64,000 bases of DNA from Limnohabitans sp. B9-3 (GTDB taxonomy: Bacteria > Pseudomonadota > Gammaproteobacteria > Burkholderiales > Burkholderiaceae_C), in assembly GCF_002778325.1 (NCBI RefSeq), contig NZ_NESI01000011.1, positions 1 to 64,000 on the forward strand. Reading direction: 5' to 3'. Position 1 is the stretch's first letter; each line of letters opens with the position of its first letter. This document shows, one piece after another, positions 26,704-36,122 of the stretch. A program made the position numbers and the translations under genes. The notes under the pieces are model-generated. The model saw only the letters and a list, made by a program, of their open reading frames with translations, did not search any database and had not been told where the DNA came from.

Positions 26704-29130
26704 TCAAGCGCGTAAGCGGGCCGCAACCTGCGTGGATAACTGATCGACAACAGCTTTCACCGCGCCTTCGATTTGTGCTTCGTTCAAAGTGGCTTCGTCG
26801 CTGTTGAGTGTGAGGCGAACCGCCAAGCTCTTTTCGTCCAAGGCCATGGACGAGCTTTCGGCTTTGGGACGATACACATCAAACAGCACAACATGGCGCA
26901 GCAAACCTTGTGTTTGAGCCGCGTGCACAGCAGCCATCAATTGCGCGTGCGTGACGCTGTCTTTGACGATGACCGCAATGTCGCGCTCCACGTTCGAGAA
27001 CTTGGCCACGCCACTGGACTTGGGTACATCGCGGTGCAACACGGCATCGAGCGAGAGCTCAAACATCACAGGGGCCTGCGCCAAGTCCCAGCTTTGACGC
27101 CAGCGTGGGTGCAACTCGCCCACATGGCCCACGGCTTGGCCATTAACCAACACCTTGGCACAACGGCCTGGGTGCAGGGCGGGATGCTCAGCCGCTTCAA
27201 ACTGCGGCACAGCGGGGGCCAACAAAGCTTCTACATCCGCTTTCACGTCAAAGAAGTCAGCGGCTTGCTCCTTGGTACTCCACTGCAAAGGTGCAGCGCT
27301 GCCAAAGGCAATGCCTGCCACGTGCATGGGTTGGTCAAAGCCTTGCACGGTGGTGTCTGTGTTTTGCACCGATGCGTCTTTGTGGAACACGCGGCCCAGC
27401 TCAAACACGCGCACGCGTGATGCTTTGCGATCGACGTTGAACTTCACCACGTTGAGCAACGAGCCCAACAAGGTAGAGCGCATCACGCTCATTTGGCTGG
27501 CGATGGGGTTGAGCAATTTGATGGGGTTGGTATTGCCCGCCAACTCGTGTTCCCAACGCTCATCCACAAAACTGTAGTTGATGGTTTCTTGGTAGCCCAA
27601 AGCGGCCAAGTGGTGGCGCAAAGCGTGTGGACTGCGTTGTGCTTCTTGGCACGCGCTGGCCGTGATGGGAGCCAAAGGTGGTGTGGTGGGCAGGTTGTTG
27701 TAACCCACCATGCGCGCCACTTCTTCAATCAAATCTTCTTCGATTTGCAAATCGAAACGGAAGGATGGGGGCTGCACGGTGACAACACCCTCGCCTTCTG
27801 TCACGGGCAAACCCAAACCACGCAAAGCATCCGCCACGCGTTGCTGGGTGAGCGGCATACCAATCACTTTTTCGGCACGCGCCACGCGCAAGGTGACAGG
27901 CTTGGCCACCGGCATGTTCACGCGTTGGTCGTCAATCGGGCCCACGGTGGTGTTGGGCGTGCCGCAAATGTCGATCACCAACTGCGTGATGCGCTCGATG
28001 TGCTCCACCGTCAACTCAGGATCCACACCACGCTCAAAGCGGTGACCGGCATCAGTGCTGAAGTTGAAACGGCGTGAGCGGCCTGCGATGGCCGAGGGCC
28101 ACCAGAAGGCGGCTTCGATGTAAATGTTTTGCGTGTCGTCGCTCACGGCCGTGGCGTCGCCGCCCATGATGCCGGCGAGAGATTCGACTTGATGCGCGTC
28201 AGCGATGACGCCCACTTTCTCGTCCACGGTCACGGTGTTGCCGTTCAAGAGTTTGAGCTGCTCACCGGCCTTGCCCCAACGCACATCCAAGCCCCCTTGA
28301 ATTTTGTCAAGGTCAAAAATATGAGTAGGGCGGCCAATCTCGAACATCACGTAATTGGAGATGTCGACCAAGGGGCTCACACTGCGTTGGCCGCAACGGG
28401 CCAAGTGGTTCACCATCCATGCAGGCGTTTGCGCTTTGGTGTTCACGCCACGCACAACGCGGCCTGAGAAGCGGCCACACAAATCGGGGGCGCTGATGTT
28501 CACAGCTACTTTGTCAGCGTTTGTAGCGGCAACAGCTGGGAAAGCAGGTGCCTTCAACGGTGCGCCTGTGAGGGCTGACACTTCGCGGGCAATGCCGTAA
28601 ACGCTCAAACAATGCGCCAAATTAGGCGTGAGCTTGCATGTCATCAAGGTGTCGTCGAGGTTCAGGTACTCGCGGATGTTTTGACCCAAAGGTGCATCGG
28701 GGGGCAGCTCGAGCAAGCCGCCGTTGTCGTCCGCAATTTTGAGTTCTTTGGCCGAGCACAACATGCCTTGGCTTTCCACGCCACGCAGCTTGCCCACTTT
28801 GATTTTGAAAGGTTTGCCGTCTTCGCCGGGAGGCAACTCTGCGCCCACGGTGGCGCATGGAATTTTGATGCCTACGCGTGCATTGGGTGCACCGCACACG
28901 ATGTTGAGCAACGCGCCCTGCCCCACGTCAACTTGGCAAATGCGCAAGCGGTCAGCGTCTGGGTGCTGCACGGCTTCTTTGATTTCACCGACGACGATGC
29001 CTGTGAAAGGCGGTGCGACGGGTTGGAGTTCTTCCACTTCCAAACCGGCCATGGTCAAGGTGTCGGCTAACTCTTGGGTAGTGAGGGATGGGTTGCAGAA
29101 TTCGCGCAACCAGGATTCGGGGAATTGCAT
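26704..29130 (-). CDS. pheT: Phenylalanyl-tRNA synthetase beta subunit
   Basis: 808 residues, full length. The N-terminal EMAP/OB tRNA-binding domain (about 40-150), B3/B4 editing domain (about 210-370), B5 domain (about 400-475), catalytic-like core (about 490-700) and the C-terminal ferredoxin-fold anticodon-binding domain (about 710-805; KFSNVERDIAVIVKDSVTHAQL) are all visible. It forms the alpha2-beta2 enzyme with PheS, which is encoded 24 bp upstream. Confidence 0.97.
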   Translation of the reverse strand: MQFPESWLREFCNPSLTTQELADTLTMAGLEVEELQPVAPPFTGIVVGEIKEAVQHPDADRLRICQVDVGQGALLNIVCGAPNARVGIKIPCATVGAELPPGEDGKPFKIKVGKLRGVESQGMLCSAKELKIADDNGGLLELPPDAPLGQNIREYLNLDDTLMTCKLTPNLAHCLSVYGIAREVSALTGAPLKAPAFPAVAATNADKVAVNISAPDLCGRFSGRVVRGVNTKAQTPAWMVNHLARCGQRSVSPLVDISNYVMFEIGRPTHIFDLDKIQGGLDVRWGKAGEQLKLLNGNTVTVDEKVGVIADAHQVESLAGIMGGDATAVSDDTQNIYIEAAFWWPSAIAGRSRRFNFSTDAGHRFERGVDPELTVEHIERITQLVIDICGTPNTTVGPIDDQRVNMPVAKPVTLRVARAEKVIGMPLTQQRVADALRGLGLPVTEGEGVVTVQPPSFRFDLQIEEDLIEEVARMVGYNNLPTTPPLAPITASACQEAQRSPHALRHHLAALGYQETINYSFVDERWEHELAGNTNPIKLLNPIASQMSVMRSTLLGSLLNVVKFNVDRKASRVRVFELGRVFHKDASVQNTDTTVQGFDQPMHVAGIAFGSAAPLQWSTKEQAADFFDVKADVEALLAPAVPQFEAAEHPALHPGRCAKVLVNGQAVGHVGELHPRWRQSWDLAQAPVMFELSLDAVLHRDVPKSSGVAKFSNVERDIAVIVKDSVTHAQLMAAVHAAQTQGLLRHVVLFDVYRPKAESSSMALDEKSLAVRLTLNSDEATLNEAQIEGAVKAVVDQLSTQVAARLRA

Positions 29131-29154
29131 GATGAATCTCGTGTGTGCGTGAAG

Positions 29155-30207
29155 TTATTGGAACTGGCTCAAGAAGCGAATGTCGCCATCGAAGAACAAG
29201 CGCAAGTCGTTCACGCCGTAACGCAGCATGGTGAAACGGTCCATACCCATACCAAAGGCAAAGCCGATAAAACGCTCAGGGTCGAGGCCCATGTTGCGCA
29301 CCACGTTCGGGTGCACTTGGCCTGAGCCCCCCACTTCGAGCCAACGGCCCGCCAAAGCGCCGCTTTGGAATTGAATGTCAATCTCAGCGCTGGGCTCTGT
29401 GAATGGGAAGAAGCTAGGGCGGAACCGCAACACCAAATCGTCGCTCTCAAAGTAAGTGCGACAGAAATCGGTGATGACCACTTTGAGGTCTTTGAAGCTC
29501 ACGTTCTCACCAATCCACAAGCCTTCGCATTGGTGGAACATGGGCGAGTGCGTGGCATCGCTGTCCACACGGTAGGTGCGGCCGGGTGCGATGACGCGAA
29601 TTTCGGGCATGCCTTGACCAGCATCCAAACGCGCTTGGTAACGCTTGACGTGTTGCACCGCATGGCGCACTTGCATGGGGCTGGTGTGCGTTCGCAGCAA
29701 GTTAGGCGCTTCGGCACTGCCACCTTCCACATAGAAGGTGTCGTGCATGGAACGTGCGGGATGGTCTTCAGGCGTGTTGAGCGCGGTGAAGTTGAACCAG
29801 TCTGTTTCGATCTCTGGGCCTTGAGCCACTTCAAAGCCCATCGAACCAAAAATGGCTTCGACGCGTTCGAGCGTGATCGTCACAGGGTGCAAACCGCCAG
29901 CCATGCGAGCGCGACCGGGCAAGGTCACATCCAAGGCTTCGGCTTTGAGTTGGGTCTCGAGTTCAGCATCGGCCAAGGCTTGGCGGCGTGCAGTAAGCGC
30001 GGCTTCAATCGCTTGCTTGGCCACGTTGATGGCAGCACCGGTCGATTTCTTTTCTTCGACGCTCAATGCGGCCATGCCTTTCATCATCTCAGTGATGCGA
30101 CCTGACTTGCCCAAGAACTGGGCTTTGGCGTTTTCAAGATCAGCCGGTGTGGTGCTTTGCGCAAACAGGGCCTGAGCACTAGCGACCAGAGAGTCCAACT
30201 CGTTCAT
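29155..30207 (-). CDS. pheS: Phenylalanyl-tRNA synthetase alpha subunit
   Basis: 350 residues. An N-terminal coiled coil (1-90) is followed by the class II catalytic core, with motif 2-type sequence near [22 protein letters not shown] and motif 3 [17 protein letters not shown]; the Phe pocket region [14 protein letters not shown] is intact. It starts 58 bp after the terminator-like hairpin that follows rplT and is coupled to pheT. Confidence 0.97.
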   Translation of the reverse strand: MNELDSLVASAQALFAQSTTPADLENAKAQFLGKSGRITEMMKGMAALSVEEKKSTGAAINVAKQAIEAALTARRQALADAELETQLKAEALDVTLPGRARMAGGLHPVTITLERVEAIFGSMGFEVAQGPEIETDWFNFTALNTPEDHPARSMHDTFYVEGGSAEAPNLLRTHTSPMQVRHAVQHVKRYQARLDAGQGMPEIRVIAPGRTYRVDSDATHSPMFHQCEGLWIGENVSFKDLKVVITDFCRTYFESDDLVLRFRPSFFPFTEPSAEIDIQFQSGALAGRWLEVGGSGQVHPNVVRNMGLDPERFIGFAFGMGMDRFTMLRYGVNDLRLFFDGDIRFLSQFQ

Positions 30208-30267
30208 AACTTTGGTGATTCCAATTGACCCCTGATCATGAAAGTTATTTCATTGAAAATTTGGGGA

Positions 30268-30315
30268 GAGGAGAAAACAAAAAAGGGATTGAAGCTGTGT
30301 AGCCTCAACCCCTTT
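30268..30315 (-). terminator. Terminator between rplT and pheS
   Basis: A 15-bp stem with two G-T pairs (AAAGGGGTTGAGGCT / AGCTTCAATCCCTTT) and a T-rich tail lies on the minus strand after rplT. I find no Phe-rich leader peptide before it, so classical pheST attenuation is not supported. Confidence 0.75.
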
Positions 30316-30341
30316 GCTCGTGGGTGGTTAACCCTCGGCTA

Positions 30342-30701
30342 TCAAGCGGCCAATTTGGCTTTGACTTGAGCCACGATGCTGCTGAAGGCAGCCATGTCGT
30401 GAACGGCCAGGTCAGCCAACATCTTGCGGTCGATTTCGATCGCTGCCTTTTTCAGGCCGTTGGCGAATTGGCTGTATGTCAGACCGCACTGACGTGCAGC
30501 AGCGTTGATACGAGCGATCCACAGCTGACGGAACACACGCTTTTTAGTGCGGCGGTCACGGTAAGCATATTGACCTGCCTTCATCACCGCTTGTTTAGCG
30601 ATGCGGAAGACGTTACCGCGGCGACCGCGGAAACCTTTGGCTAAAGCCAGAACTTTTTTGTGACGGGCACGGGCCGTAACACCACGTTTAACGCGAGGCA
30701 T
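30342..30701 (-). CDS. rplT: 50S ribosomal protein L20
   Basis: 119 residues with the standard L20 sequence ([36 protein letters not shown]). It binds 23S rRNA early in 50S assembly and in many bacteria represses its own operon. It lies 26 bp after rpmI. Confidence 0.98.
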   Translation of the reverse strand: MPRVKRGVTARARHKKVLALAKGFRGRRGNVFRIAKQAVMKAGQYAYRDRRTKKRVFRQLWIARINAAARQCGLTYSQFANGLKKAAIEIDRKMLADLAVHDMAAFSSIVAQVKAKLAA

Positions 30702-30727
30702 ATTTTTTCTCCTTGTTCGTCAGTTAA

Positions 30728-30931
30728 TTACAGGCCGCACTTGGGCAGCATTTGCGCCATGTGACCCATGTTGGTCTCATGCACAGCCACTGAACCGCGG
30801 AGGTGACGCTTGTTCTTGGTTGTCTTCTTGGTCAAGATGTGACGTTTGAAGGCTTGACCGCGTTTCACGGTACCACCTGGACGAACGCGGAAGCGCTTTT
30901 TAGCGCTGCTTTTGGTCTTCATTTTGGGCAT
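30728..30931 (-). CDS. rpmI: 50S ribosomal protein L35
   Basis: 67-residue basic protein ([25 protein letters not shown]). The start has an AAAGGAG site. It lies between infC and rplT, as in the E. coli operon. Confidence 0.97.
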   Translation of the reverse strand: MPKMKTKSSAKKRFRVRPGGTVKRGQAFKRHILTKKTTKNKRHLRGSVAVHETNMGHMAQMLPKCGL

Positions 30932-31020
30932 TTAAATGCTCCTTTAATTTGTGCTCGCGAGGCGCCTACGCAGGGTGCGCAGTCTTGTAAGCCCCGAGAC
31001 ACTAATTTGCTTGCCTTTCA

Positions 31021-31041
31021 AGCGCGGCAGCATGCCGCGCT
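31021..31041 (-). promoter_or_regulatory. Hairpin in the infC-rpmI leader (candidate L20-responsive element)
   Basis: A 9-bp perfect stem (AGCGCGGCA / TGCCGCGCT) with a 3-nt loop lies between infC and rpmI and has no T-run. L20 autoregulation in other bacteria acts on this leader; a link here is inferred from position only. Confidence 0.35.
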
Positions 31042-31047
31042 GCCAAT

Positions 31048-31647
31048 TTATGCAGAGGCTGCCGAAGCGGCTTCTGCAGCGGGTTTGGCGGCGCCACCCG
31101 ATTTACGCTTACCAGGCGCGATCATCATGATCATTTGACGCCCTTCGAGTTTGGGGAACTGCTCAACAACGATCAGGTCTGCCAACTCATCACGGATGCG
31201 CTGCAACAGCGCCATACCGATTTCTTGATGCGTGATCTCGCGGCCACGAAAGCGCAGCGTGATCTTGCATTTGTCACCGTCATCTAAGAAGCGCTTGATG
31301 TTGCGCATCTTGATGTTGTAGTCACCATCATCGGTACCGGGACGGAACTTGATTTCCTTGACCTCGATGACCTTTTGCTTGGACTTCGCTTCGGCAGCCT
31401 TCTTTTGCTCTTGGTACTTGAACTTACCGTAATCCATCAAACGGCACACCGGCGGCACAGCCGTGGCGGCAATTTCAACCAAGTCAACGTCGATCTCACC
31501 GGCCATGCGCAAGGCATCAGCCAAGCTCACGATACCGAGGGGTTCGTTGTCAGGACCTGAAAGGCGGACTTCCGGGGCCATGATTTCCCGGTTAAGGCGG
31601 TGTTTGCGTTCCTCGCGCTGGCGGCGGTCGCGAAATTCTGTAGCGAT
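31048..31647 (-). CDS. infC: Translation initiation factor IF-3, starting at an ATC codon
   Basis: The conserved IF-3 N-terminus ([15 protein letters not shown], then [23 protein letters not shown]) can be read upstream of the first ATG (31581). It reaches an ATC codon at 31647-31645 with AAGGA eight bases before it. This gives 199 residues; starting at the internal ATG would remove part of the N-terminal domain. Non-canonical infC starts (AUU in E. coli) are the basis of IF-3 autoregulation. The protein has the N-domain, a basic linker (about 85-105; [18 protein letters not shown]) and a C-domain ([17 protein letters not shown]), plus an Ala-rich C-terminal tail typical of this group. It lies 76 bp after thrS. 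Confidence 0.93.
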   Translation of the reverse strand: MATEFRDRRQREERKHRLNREIMAPEVRLSGPDNEPLGIVSLADALRMAGEIDVDLVEIAATAVPPVCRLMDYGKFKYQEQKKAAEAKSKQKVIEVKEIKFRPGTDDGDYNIKMRNIKRFLDDGDKCKITLRFRGREITHQEIGMALLQRIRDELADLIVVEQFPKLEGRQMIMMIAPGKRKSGGAAKPAAEAASAASA

Positions 31648-31660
31648 GGTGACTATCCTT
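31645..31660 (-). promoter_or_regulatory. infC ribosome binding site with ATC start codon
   Basis: AAGGA (31656-31660), an 8-nt spacer, then ATC at 31647-31645. The reading frame continues without a stop into the ATG-initiated part of IF-3. Confidence 0.75.
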
Positions 31661-31723
31661 AAAAATCAAAAACAAACCGACACACGTGTGCGACGCACAA
31701 CTCTTGGCAATTTCTCAATGAAA

Positions 31724-33631
31724 TCAGCTTTTGAGAGCGATGTCTGAGGCAATCTTTTGAGAGAAGGCTTCGAGGGACATCACACCGAGGTCTTGATTGC
31801 CTCGGGCGCGCACTGCGACGGCGCCAGCTTCCTTCTCTTTGTCGCCTACGACCAAGATGTAGGGAAGCTTTTGCATTGAATGCTCGCGTATTTTATACGT
31901 GATTTTTTCGTTGCGCAGGTCTAAATCGACCCTAAGCCCTTGATTTCGCAGCGTTTTAGCAACTTCTTTGCAATATTCGGCCTGCGAATCGGTGATATTG
32001 AGCACCGCAACTTGGGTGGGAGCCAGCCAAGTGGGCAAGGCGCCGGCGTGCTGTTCAATCAAAATTCCGATGAAACGCTCCATGCTGCCCACGATGGCGC
32101 GGTGCAAGATAACGGGGCGTTGGCGTGAGCCGTCTTCGGCCGTGTACTCAGCGTCCAAGCGCTCAGACAGGTTGAAGTCGACCTGAATCGTGCCGCACTG
32201 CCACTCGCGGCCAATCGCGTCTTTCAGGGTGTATTCAATCTTGGGACCGTAGAAAGCGCCGTCGCCTTCAGAGATGACGTACTCGCAACCTGCTGCGGTC
32301 AAACTGTCCATCAAGGCTTTTTCGGCCTTGTCCCACAGCTCGTCTGAGCCAATGCGGGCTTCAGGGCGCGTGGACACTTTGTACAAGATGTCGGTGAAGC
32401 CAAAGTCGGCGTAGACCTTCTTGAGCACCTTGGTGAAGGTGTCGCACTCGGGCAGGATTTGGTTTTCAGTACAGAAAATGTGGCCGTCGTCTTGGGTAAA
32501 ACCACGCACGCGCATGATGCCGTGCAGACCGCCCGAGGGCTCATTGCGGTGGCATTGGCCAAATTCGCCGTAGCGCAGTGGTAGATCGCGGTAGCTCTTG
32601 ATGCCTTGCTTGAAGATCAAGATGTGGCCTGGACAGTTCATCGGCTTCAAAGCGTAATCACGCTTTTCAGACTCCGTGGTGAACATGTTGTCGCGGTACT
32701 TGTCCCAGTGGCCGGTTTTCTCCCAAAGCGACTTGTCGATGATTTGTGGGCCTTTGACTTCGAGGTAATCGTTGTCGCGGTAAACCTGACGCATGTACTG
32801 CTCGATGGTCTGCCACACGGTCCAACCCTTGGGATGCCAAAACACCAAGCCGGGTGCATGCTCGTCAATGTGGAACAAATCCAGCTCGCGGCCCAGTTTG
32901 CGGTGGTCGCGCTTTTCAGCCTCCTCCAGGCGCTTGAGGTAGAGCTGCAAATCGTCTTTGCTGGTCCACGCTGTACCGTAAATGCGTTGCAGCATTTCGT
33001 TCTTGCTGTCGCCGCGCCAGTAGGCACCGGCTACTTTCATCAACTTGAAATGCTTGAGCTTGCCCGTGCTGGGCACATGTGGGCCACGGCACAAGTCTTC
33101 GAAAGCGCCTTCTCGGTAAAGGCTCACGTCTTCGTTACTTGGAATGCTGGCAATGATTTCGGCCTTGTAATGCTCGCCTAAACCTTTGAAATACGCCACC
33201 GCCTCGTCACGTGGCAACACGCGGCGCACCACGGCCTCGTCTTTGTTGGCCAGCTCGGTCATGCGCTTTTCGATCGCCACCAAGTCCTCGGGGGTGAAGC
33301 CGCGGGTGAATGAGAAGTCGTAGAAGAAGCCGTCGTCAATGACCGGGCCAATGGTCACTTGCGCTTCGGGGTACAGCTCTTTCACCGCGTAGGCCAACAA
33401 GTGGGCGGTGGAGTGACGAATCACCTCCAAGCCTTCGGCGTCTTTGGCAGTGATGATGGCCAAGTTGGCGTTGCTGCTCATCGTGAAGCTGGTGTCCACC
33501 ACTTTGCCATCGACCTTGCCAGCCAAAGCCGCCTTGGCTAAGCCTGCGCCAATGGACGCAGCCACGTCGGCCACGGTCACGGGGCCAGGAAATTCACGTT
33601 GCGAACCGTCGGGGAGAGTAATCTGAACCAT
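31724..33631 (-). CDS. thrS: Threonyl-tRNA synthetase
   Basis: 635 residues with the TGS domain (2-62; [19 protein letters not shown]), the editing domain (about 65-225; [17 protein letters not shown]), the class II catalytic core ([25 protein letters not shown]) and the C-terminal anticodon-binding domain (about 540-630). The start at 33631 matches the usual MxxITLPDG beginning. No Shine-Dalgarno is visible, and a terminator-like hairpin ends only 12 bases before the ATG, which could matter for its regulation. Confidence 0.97.
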   Translation of the reverse strand: MVQITLPDGSQREFPGPVTVADVAASIGAGLAKAALAGKVDGKVVDTSFTMSSNANLAIITAKDAEGLEVIRHSTAHLLAYAVKELYPEAQVTIGPVIDDGFFYDFSFTRGFTPEDLVAIEKRMTELANKDEAVVRRVLPRDEAVAYFKGLGEHYKAEIIASIPSNEDVSLYREGAFEDLCRGPHVPSTGKLKHFKLMKVAGAYWRGDSKNEMLQRIYGTAWTSKDDLQLYLKRLEEAEKRDHRKLGRELDLFHIDEHAPGLVFWHPKGWTVWQTIEQYMRQVYRDNDYLEVKGPQIIDKSLWEKTGHWDKYRDNMFTTESEKRDYALKPMNCPGHILIFKQGIKSYRDLPLRYGEFGQCHRNEPSGGLHGIMRVRGFTQDDGHIFCTENQILPECDTFTKVLKKVYADFGFTDILYKVSTRPEARIGSDELWDKAEKALMDSLTAAGCEYVISEGDGAFYGPKIEYTLKDAIGREWQCGTIQVDFNLSERLDAEYTAEDGSRQRPVILHRAIVGSMERFIGILIEQHAGALPTWLAPTQVAVLNITDSQAEYCKEVAKTLRNQGLRVDLDLRNEKITYKIREHSMQKLPYILVVGDKEKEAGAVAVRARGNQDLGVMSLEAFSQKIASDIALKS

Positions 33632-33643
33632 GTGTCTGAAAGT

Positions 33644-33669
33644 AAAAAAGCGCGGCAGGAGCCGCGCTT
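33644..33669 (-). terminator. Terminator-like hairpin between aceA and thrS
   Basis: Perfect 9-bp stem (AAGCGCGGC / GCCGCGCTT) with a TCCT loop and six T residues on the minus strand. It ends 12 bases before the thrS ATG. It may terminate aceA transcripts, attenuate thrS, or both. Confidence 0.8.
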
Positions 33670-33733
33670 GGAAAAAGTATCTAAACGCTGAGACGGATTT
33701 TACGCCGCCCCGCATTTAGCTTCGCGAAGTCGA

Positions 33734-35065
33734 TCAGTGGAACTGCTCTTCTTCAGTAGAACCTGTCAAGGCTTTCACAGAAGACGCGCCGCCTTGGATC
33801 ACAGTCGTCACGTCGTCGAAGTAACCTGCGCCTACTTCTTGTTGGTGCGAAACGAAGGTGTAACCCTTGTCGCGTGCGGCGAATTCAGGCTCTTGCACCA
33901 TGTTGACGTAGTGCTTCATGCCTTCGCCGTTGGCGTAGGCGTGTGCAAATTGGAAGGTGTTGTACCAGTTGATGTGGATACCAGCCAAGGTGATGAACTG
34001 GTACTTGTAGCCCAAAGCCGACAGGTCCTCTTGGAACGATGCAATTTGCTTGTCGTCCAAGTTTTTCTTCCAGTTGAACGACGGTGAGCAGTTGTAAGAC
34101 AACAGCTTGCCTGGACAAGCCGCGTGCACAGCTTGTGCAAATTCGCGAGCGAAGCCAATGTCTGGCACGCCTGTTTCACACCACACCAAGTCAGCGTAAG
34201 GGGCGTAAGCCACGCCGCGGCTGATGGCTTGTTCCAAACCGTTTTTGACGCGGTAGAAACCTTCGGGCGTGCGCTCGCCGGTCAAGAAAGGCTTGTCGTT
34301 GGCATCATGGTCAGACGTGATCAAGTTGGCAGCTTCAGCATCGGTGCGAGCCAACACGATGGTGTTGACGCCCATGACGTCAGCCGCAAAGCGGGCAGAA
34401 ATCAATTTTTCACAAGCCTCGTGCGTTGGCACCAACACTTTGCCGCCCATGTGACCGCATTTCTTCACGGCAGCCAATTGGTCTTCGAAATGAACACCAG
34501 CAGCGCCAGAAGCAATCATGTTCTTCATCAACTCAAATGCGTTCAACACGCCACCGAAACCGGCTTCAGCGTCAGCCACGATGGGCAAGAAGTAGTCGAT
34601 GAATTCTTTGTCGCCTGGGTTGATGCCACGGCCCCACTGAATTTCGTCAGCGCGCTTGAACGTGTTGTTGATGCGGCGAACCATGGTCGGCACTGAGTCG
34701 TAGGCATAGAGCGATTGGTCGGGGTACATGGTCTCTGACGAATTGCCATCAGCCGCGACTTGCCAGCCTGACAAATACACCGCTTCCAAGCCCGCTTTAG
34801 CTTGTTGCATGGCCTGCCCAGCACTGATCGCACCGAATGAGTTGACGTAGCCTTTCTTGGCGCCACCGTTAATTTTGTCCCAGAGCTTTTCAGCACCGCG
34901 CTTGGCGAGTGTGTGCTCAATGGGCATGCTGCCGCGCAAACGTACGACGTCTGCAGCCGAGTAACCACGCTTCACACCTTTCCAGCGTGGGTTGGTGGCC
35001 CAGTCTTTTTCGAGGGCAGCAATTTGTTGTTCGCGGCTGAGTTGTTCGTTCAGGGATTGAGGCAT
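33734..35065 (-). CDS. aceA: Isocitrate lyase
   Basis: Splits isocitrate into glyoxylate and succinate, the first step of the glyoxylate bypass. The catalytic loop [11 protein letters not shown] (Cys203) is intact, as are [10 protein letters not shown], the metal-binding [10 protein letters not shown] and the C-terminal [13 protein letters not shown]. The length of 443 aa matches the E. coli-type enzyme. GGAG lies before the ATG at 35065. Malate synthase is not in the window. The upstream region carries two copies of a 12-bp palindrome around a candidate promoter. Confidence 0.97.
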   Translation of the reverse strand: MPQSLNEQLSREQQIAALEKDWATNPRWKGVKRGYSAADVVRLRGSMPIEHTLAKRGAEKLWDKINGGAKKGYVNSFGAISAGQAMQQAKAGLEAVYLSGWQVAADGNSSETMYPDQSLYAYDSVPTMVRRINNTFKRADEIQWGRGINPGDKEFIDYFLPIVADAEAGFGGVLNAFELMKNMIASGAAGVHFEDQLAAVKKCGHMGGKVLVPTHEACEKLISARFAADVMGVNTIVLARTDAEAANLITSDHDANDKPFLTGERTPEGFYRVKNGLEQAISRGVAYAPYADLVWCETGVPDIGFAREFAQAVHAACPGKLLSYNCSPSFNWKKNLDDKQIASFQEDLSALGYKYQFITLAGIHINWYNTFQFAHAYANGEGMKHYVNMVQEPEFAARDKGYTFVSHQQEVGAGYFDDVTTVIQGGASSVKALTGSTEEEQFH

Positions 35066-35567
35066 GGTTCACTCCATTAAGTTGGTGGTTATTCACGAAG
35101 AGGCTTGTAAAGCAAGCTGCTTTCGATGGATTAACTATAAGTCTTCTATAAGAGTCAAGTCATGTCTTATGTCTTATATAAGAATTTATTTTTATCATTA
35201 AAAATCAATGACTTATGAAATATATTTTGTTATACAAAATTGCATTTCTCATATCAAGAAAAAATACTGCGTTGCAACATCAAATAAATTCATATTATGA
35301 AAATATGTTTTATGAATTCAACATCAAAAAAAAGCGCCTACACCACGTCCGCTTTGCCACCCATGACAAGGTAGCAGTGCGCTCAGGCACTAGCGTCTGC
35401 CATCAGGTGCTGCTCCCTCACAAAACCACAGTCACAAAAACAACAATCTCGAATGAAAAAAATCATTTTTCACTTGGAAAGAAGATTTTTCTCAATTAGC
35501 ATGCAACTTGTTTCAAAGAGCTCGTCTCTCAGAGGCAATGACAAACACTTTTAGAAGGAACTCAAAC
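35066..35567. other. 502-bp AT-rich intergenic region between aceA and the H1/SWIB gene
   Basis: This is the longest gene-free stretch in the window. The part near aceA holds its candidate promoter and operator repeats (35134-35183). The middle (35184-35330) is extremely AT-rich. The part near 35568 should hold the promoter of the histone-like gene, but I see no convincing boxes. A 94-codon open frame at 35215-35499 looks random in composition and has no ribosome binding site. Confidence 0.7.
35134..35183 (-). promoter_or_regulatory. Candidate aceA promoter with two TCTTMTATAAGA operator copies
   Basis: TCTTCTATAAGA (35142-35153) and the perfect palindrome TCTTATATAAGA (35172-35183) differ by one base and are spaced exactly 30 bp centre to centre. 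On the minus strand a -10-like TATAGT (35134-35139) and a -35-like ATGACT (35158-35163) are separated by 18 bp, and the first copy lies in that spacer. The layout suggests control by a repressor that binds both sites. The regulator is not in this window. Confidence 0.55.
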
Positions 35568-36029
35568 ATGGCAACTGCAAAGAAAGCACCGGCAAAAAAA
35601 GCACCAGCAAAAGCTGCTCCTGCCGCGAAAAAAGTCGTAGCTGCAAAAGCTGCTCCCGCTAAGAAAGTCGCTGCTGCAAAGCCAGCTGCTAAAAAAGCTG
35701 CGCCAGCCGCTAAGAAGGTCGTCGCTAAGAAAGCTGCTCCAGCTAAAAAAGTGGCTGCCAAAAAAGCCCCCGCTAAAAAGCGCACGCCTAATGCTGCCTT
35801 CATGAAAGCCATGACGCCTAGCGCCGCATTGGCTGCTGTGATCGGCGCCACACCTGTGCCTCGCACGGAAGTGGTCAGCAAGCTGTGGGTTTACATCAAG
35901 AAGCACGGCCTGCAAGACGCCACCAACAAGCGCAACATCAACGCTGACGACAAGCTCAAAGGCGTATTCGGCAAAGCCCAAGTCACCATGTTCGAATTGG
36001 CTGGCTTGATTGGCAAGCACCTCTCGTAA
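35568..36029 (+). CDS. Histone H1-like protein with SWIB domain
   Basis: 153 residues. The N-terminal half (1-75) is a lysine/alanine/proline-rich histone-H1-like tail of imperfect KKAPAK/KKVVAAKAAPAK units. The C-terminal half (about 78-153) is a SWIB/MDM2 domain (LAAVIGATPVPRTEVVSKLWVYIKKHGLQD, DDKLKGVFGKAQVTMFELAGLIGKHL). It is a DNA-binding nucleoid protein candidate. The ATG at 35568 has AGAAGGA upstream; an earlier in-frame start would add 20 unrelated residues. A very strong terminator follows. Confidence 0.9.
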   Translation: MATAKKAPAKKAPAKAAPAAKKVVAAKAAPAKKVAAAKPAAKKAAPAAKKVVAKKAAPAKKVAAKKAPAKKRTPNAAFMKAMTPSAALAAVIGATPVPRTEVVSKLWVYIKKHGLQDATNKRNINADDKLKGVFGKAQVTMFELAGLIGKHLS

Positions 36030-36041
36030 TCAGGTCTTCGC

Positions 36042-36083
36042 CAAAAGCAAAAAGGGACGCGTTAGCGTCCCTTTTTGCTTTTG
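36042..36083 (+). terminator. Strong terminator after the H1/SWIB gene
   Basis: A 19-bp perfect stem around a GTTA loop (arms 36042-36060 and 36065-36083), containing GGGACGC/GCGTCCC followed by T-rich sequence. Its symmetry lets it act from either side, including on the convergent gene ending at 36123. Confidence 0.9.
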
Positions 36084-36122
36084 CGGTGAAGCCTCGCGAG
36101 CAAGCCTCAAACCATACACAGA

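Noticed and set aside
35215-35499. 94-codon frame in the aceA upstream region
   Set aside because: Random-looking, very AT-rich at its start, no ribosome binding site, no domain.
35571-35790. Tandem repeat array as CRISPR or satellite
   Set aside because: The repetition reflects Lys/Ala/Pro codons of the histone-like tail and is irregular.
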